From Antedon mediterranea (Eukaryota; Echinodermata; Crinoidea; Comatulida; Antedonidae): a DNA stretch of 64,000 nt. Each line of letters opens with the position of its first letter. Position 1 is the stretch's first letter. Under the pieces are notes generated by a model. That model was not told the DNA's origin. It searched no databases and was given only the letters and a program-made list of their open reading frames with translations. A program made the position numbers and the translations under genes. Where the stretch lies: positions 23,627,001 through 23,691,000 of the forward strand of contig NC_092673.1 of the NCBI RefSeq assembly GCF_964355755.1, given 5' to 3'. Below are positions 60,536 to 64,000 of the stretch, piece by piece.

Positions 60536-61307
60536 ACAGGCAAAGAACATTAATTCTATATATATATAATAAATCAGACAAAGAACATTAATTGTAAACC
60601 GCCCGGTGATATACTGAAATTTAATTAATTAATTATATATATATAGTATGGATGACAGAAAAATCAGGACAAATGACTGTGACCAACCTAGTACGGGACA
60701 AATGTTACTCTGTTCATAGCGCTCTGTTCACGGCGTTCTGTTCGACAATTCTATTCTATATTTGAATTATTGAAGTGAAAGATGTGCATGTGACATTCGA
60801 TTGGTATAATGCTCTGTTAAAAGACTGCTTTTGGAATAAACATGTATATGTGTGCATTACTTTTATCATTAATTATATCGTCGGGCTCTGAAATAATTTG
60901 TATATACCGTATTTGTAAATAAAGAAAAGAACAAAGTTTCAACCTATAAGGCCTATTAGAAAAACAACCTGCTGAAGATTGGGAGGATAATGGTGTATTA
61001 TTATACAGAACGTTGAATAATTCAACATCGTATTCTCTGTTATGCTAAAAGTTCGATCGTACAATACAAATGATGTACAAATGTAGGAATGTAAAATAAG
61101 CTGTGCTTTACTTCACCCAAAGGAATTATAACATAAAACTAGTTTAGAAATATGCCAAACTAGTTTAGAATAGGCCTATATCAGTAACATAAGATAATTA
61201 ACAATACCGTTAATTGTATCACTGCAACTAGCGTCGACGGTTCCAATGGTTGAATTCCGGTAAATAAACTCTTACTCAATTCTTACTTATTTTTCTACTT
61301 TACAGAA

Positions 61308-61440
61308 CACTAATTCAATTCAATTCAGTTCAACTTTTATTTCAGACAAACTGTAGGCCTATGATACATAATACAAACAAAATGAATAAAATACAAAGCC
61401 ATCAGCAAATGATGAAGGAGAGAGTACCAATAATTATATG
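61308..61440 (-). mobile_element. Retroelement 3' tail, (AATTC)n
   Basis: On the minus strand GTCTGAAATAAAAGTTGAAC precedes (TGAAT)n; the same string occurs at 51985-52016 on the plus strand. A shared 3' tail of a dispersed retroelement. Confidence 0.45.
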
Positions 61441-61796
61441 ATCAATATTATTTATAGTGCCTCTCTCCATTTAAAATACATTCTGGAATCCATCGATATA
61501 TTTATTATACAATTCGTAATTTGTTATTTTTGCTTTTTATTATTCTGACAAGAATACAGTAAATTGACAGCCTCAAATATTCGTAGAAGGATGAAAAATC
61601 CAAGATGGCGGCCAAAATGGGGTCGGGAAAAATTGGCCCCCAGTTGCAATGAATTCTGCTGGTCCCAAGGATTCAAAAACTGCCAAGAACTCAACTTGAG
61701 CACTAAAATCTCACGGAATTACATTAGGTTCCCCACTAAAATGTCTCGCACTGAAGTATCTTGGTTGGCTTAACAGCACGCAGGATTTCCACCTTT

Positions 61797-61925
61797 ACGC
61801 TTGGTTCCCACTATGACAACGCAAGTACGTTCGTAAGCGCAACGCAACTAATATGACCAATTACGACATGGTGGATCATCCGAACTCTCGCTTATCATTG
61901 GTCAACTAGTAGGAACCAAGCTTTC
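61797..61925. mobile_element. MITE family B, short copy
   Basis: Inverted ends GCTTGGTTCCCACTA and TAGTAGGAACCAAGC, about 128 nt, CpG-rich inside (CGCAAGTACGTTCGTAAGCG). No coding capacity. Confidence 0.7.
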
Positions 61926-62792
61926 AGAAGGTTAATTGAATAAATTTGCTTATAGTTATCATTGGCAAATTCCTAAGTAGGAGTGGGGAATGAGAATAGT
62001 TAAAATTTTATTTATCCTCACTTCAACGATACAGGTAAATGTGTGAAATTATTTTTTTTTTTTTTGGATTTTTAAAACTTGAATTACACTTTTGAGACAT
62101 TTATGGGCTGAAATTACTCTTTTAAGGGTATTATAAAATTTAAATTCAAATCAAACATTCTTTTAGTATACTTATGTCACACCAATATTAATGGAATTAA
62201 GGATAGACGACGCATTTAAATCTTATCCATGCTACCTAAGACATTTTTTATCAAATGTTAGCCTTGAAATATTTAAATATTTAATTCGTACCTTACAGGT
62301 AATCGAACTTACTGTAATTATTTGATGATTATTGTATGATTAATCAATTTGTTTTTGAATGATAAAATCATTTATTCCATCCGTAATTTATTTTGACTAA
62401 TTTCAGCCTGGATAGAGAAAACAATTATTACTCTTGAGACATTAAGGTGTTTATTTATTCTTTGTTTTTAAAATATGTTTTATGTCGTAACCAAAACGAA
62501 CGTCGAATTGATATCACGTAATATTATATAACTTCCAATCTATATTACTCTTAATCAAATATTTTTGAGTACACGTTTGAGAATACCACATTGAATTGAC
62601 AAAGTCACGTGTTTTATTATTTAATCAAACTATAACCATTGTTACGATGACATCCAGTCTTGGTTTATGTGCGAACCATTACGAGGAGACGTCATCCAAT
62701 AGTTAAGTTATGCAATTCAAACAGACTATATGTCTACACTTTTTTTGTTGACGTATTCTATAAGTAAACTAATGTATTTTCTGTTATATATT

Positions 62793-63018
62793 AAAGCTTT
62801 GTTCCCACTAGTAGAATACGAAACGTATCAATACATGTTGCTCCCTCTCTTACGACAAGTTGAATCAATAGTTTTGCGACGCACGCAACGCAGAAAATGG
62901 TGTTCGGTTTTCACCACTTGTGACGTCACGCGCAATGTGATGTCCTTACGGTACATTATTGCGTCGATACTGTTGTCTGCGTCTTTAAATTGCGTCATAG
63001 TGGGGACCAAAGTTACAG
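62793..63018. mobile_element. MITE family B, longer copy
   Basis: Ends AAAGCTTTGTTCCCACTA and TAGTGGGGACCAAAGTT are inverted and match family B. The interior has GACGCACGCAACGC and TGCGTCTTTAAATTGCG. It generates open frames on both strands that are not genes. Confidence 0.7.
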
Positions 63019-63689
63019 AATCATGTGTCAAAACTATTCTATTGTAGGTACTGCGGTAATTACATAATTTACGTGTATTTTTTTTAATTTGTTTCAATAT
63101 GGAATTTTATGTATACGTATACGTATATGTTTGATTATCCGAAACAGCTCCTTGCTAAATGATTGTATAAATCGGTTAAAAGTAAACAAAATTTAGTAAC
63201 TGTGGTAGAATAATTTTGACATGGTCCCTAAAATAGACCAAATTAAATTTAGCTGTAATTATTGATATTGTACATGTGTAGATACTAAGGTTTTCTTGTA
63301 TTGTGAATACTATTGACTTTGTTGCTATCATTATTGTTATATTTTGTGAAACAAGTGAAATAAAAACATTGGCTATACTTCTAGATCATTATGTGTATTC
63401 TTATTTATTCAAACCAATATCTCATTTTTTTACATAAACGATGCAATACACATAATTATTAAAATATTAAATAATAATTTAAATATTGTGCAAAGCATCA
63501 AATCGCTTAACAGAAAACATTTTTACAAAATATACAAATTAAAATTATTTTTATTGTATTATAAATGGAAAATAGGCTGCTTCAAAGATAAACTACATAT
63601 TATAAACTACACTACACCATTTAAATCTCTCAAAAACCTTTTTTTTAAATATTAATATTATACATTATAAAGGTCTACTTTTATACATT

Positions 63690-63848
63690 TTAAATCCAGT
63701 ATAATCTGTGATCAGAAAATCGATTTGTCATCACAGGTAAACCAGATGGCGTATTAATATATTTATCACCATCCCTTCCTTGCAAGACGATTTTAGAACG
63801 CCGGCTGATCTTTCTTTTTGTATTTTGAATGTAAAAGCTTAACGTCAT
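63690..63848 (-). CDS. Possible 3'-terminal coding exon of a gene beyond the window
   Basis: A minus-strand frame of 52 residues ends with TAA at 63692-63690 and includes KRKISRRSKIVLQGRDGDKY and INTPSGLPVMTNRFSDHRLY. It is less AT-rich and less low-complexity than its surroundings. A possible acceptor (GTTAAG) would place the exon start at 63837; alternatively the ATG at 63848 starts a tiny frame. No family recognised. It could be real coding sequence continuing to the right or a chance frame. Confidence 0.3.
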   Translation of the reverse strand: MTLSFYIQNTKRKISRRSKIVLQGRDGDKYINTPSGLPVMTNRFSDHRLYWI

Positions 63849-64000
63849 AAAACACACATCTCATCAATTGTCATACGTTTCTTATGAGGTAAGGTGTGAT
63901 TGAAGTTCATTTTCTTGTACGTTTCTGTTTTGCTTTTTTTTTGTTGCACAAACGTTAGTCCTACTTGTAGGCCTTGAGACATCAGCCGCATTTCTCAGCC

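Noticed and set aside
62730-63097. 105-codon plus-strand and 89-codon minus-strand frames
   Set aside because: Overlap MITE family B copy 62793-63018; no domain.
1-64000. CRISPR arrays, operons, ribosome binding sites, bacterial attachment sites
   Set aside because: The window is eukaryotic; the direct repeats present are minisatellites without spacer structure.

Overview
This window is animal nuclear DNA. It is AT-rich, its genes are intron-split with GT/AG boundaries and polyadenylation signals, and it is packed with short inverted-repeat elements. The gene content (an Ig-domain receptor tyrosine kinase, TSEN15, a RING-H2 protein, a peptide-type GPCR) and a very common TAGGCCTA octamer fit a marine invertebrate deuterostome, most likely an echinoderm. 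The lineage call rests on impression rather than on a search.

Layout: (1) 38-8528, plus strand: a complete 13-exon, 720-residue receptor tyrosine kinase (RTK) whose splice phases close exactly. Its first intron holds a Penelope-like element (PLE) remnant and an inverted repeat carrying two hammerhead-ribozyme-like motifs. (2) 10531-11946, minus strand: an intronless RING-H2 protein of 471 residues. (3) 12190-15050, plus strand: four-exon TSEN15 (tRNA-splicing endonuclease subunit, 170 residues), divergent from the RING gene across a 243-bp promoter region. (4) 16155-26278, plus strand: a five-exon, 168-residue protein starting MGCVE (likely lipid-anchored) that I do not recognise. (5) 26279-38046: intergenic, with a 31-nt minisatellite and several inverted-repeat transposons. 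(6) 38047-59565, plus strand: a two-exon class A GPCR of 376 residues (allatostatin-A/galanin/kisspeptin-like) with a 20.4-kb intron. That intron contains a 45-nt minisatellite, MITEs (short non-autonomous inverted-repeat elements), a LINE relic, and a candidate 66-nt phase-symmetric cassette exon that would lengthen intracellular loop 2. (7) 59566-64000: repeats, including a second PLE-type hammerhead motif, and a possible minus-strand terminal exon at the right edge.

The protein genes are functionally unrelated (cell-surface signalling, ubiquitin ligation, tRNA splicing, a membrane-anchored unknown, neuropeptide signalling); only the RING/TSEN15 pair has an arrangement suggesting shared control. 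The most interesting signals are the PLE hammerhead motifs, the candidate GPCR cassette exon, the eight-member MITE family, and several large fold-back elements. All similarities were judged by eye from the sequence; no database search was run.
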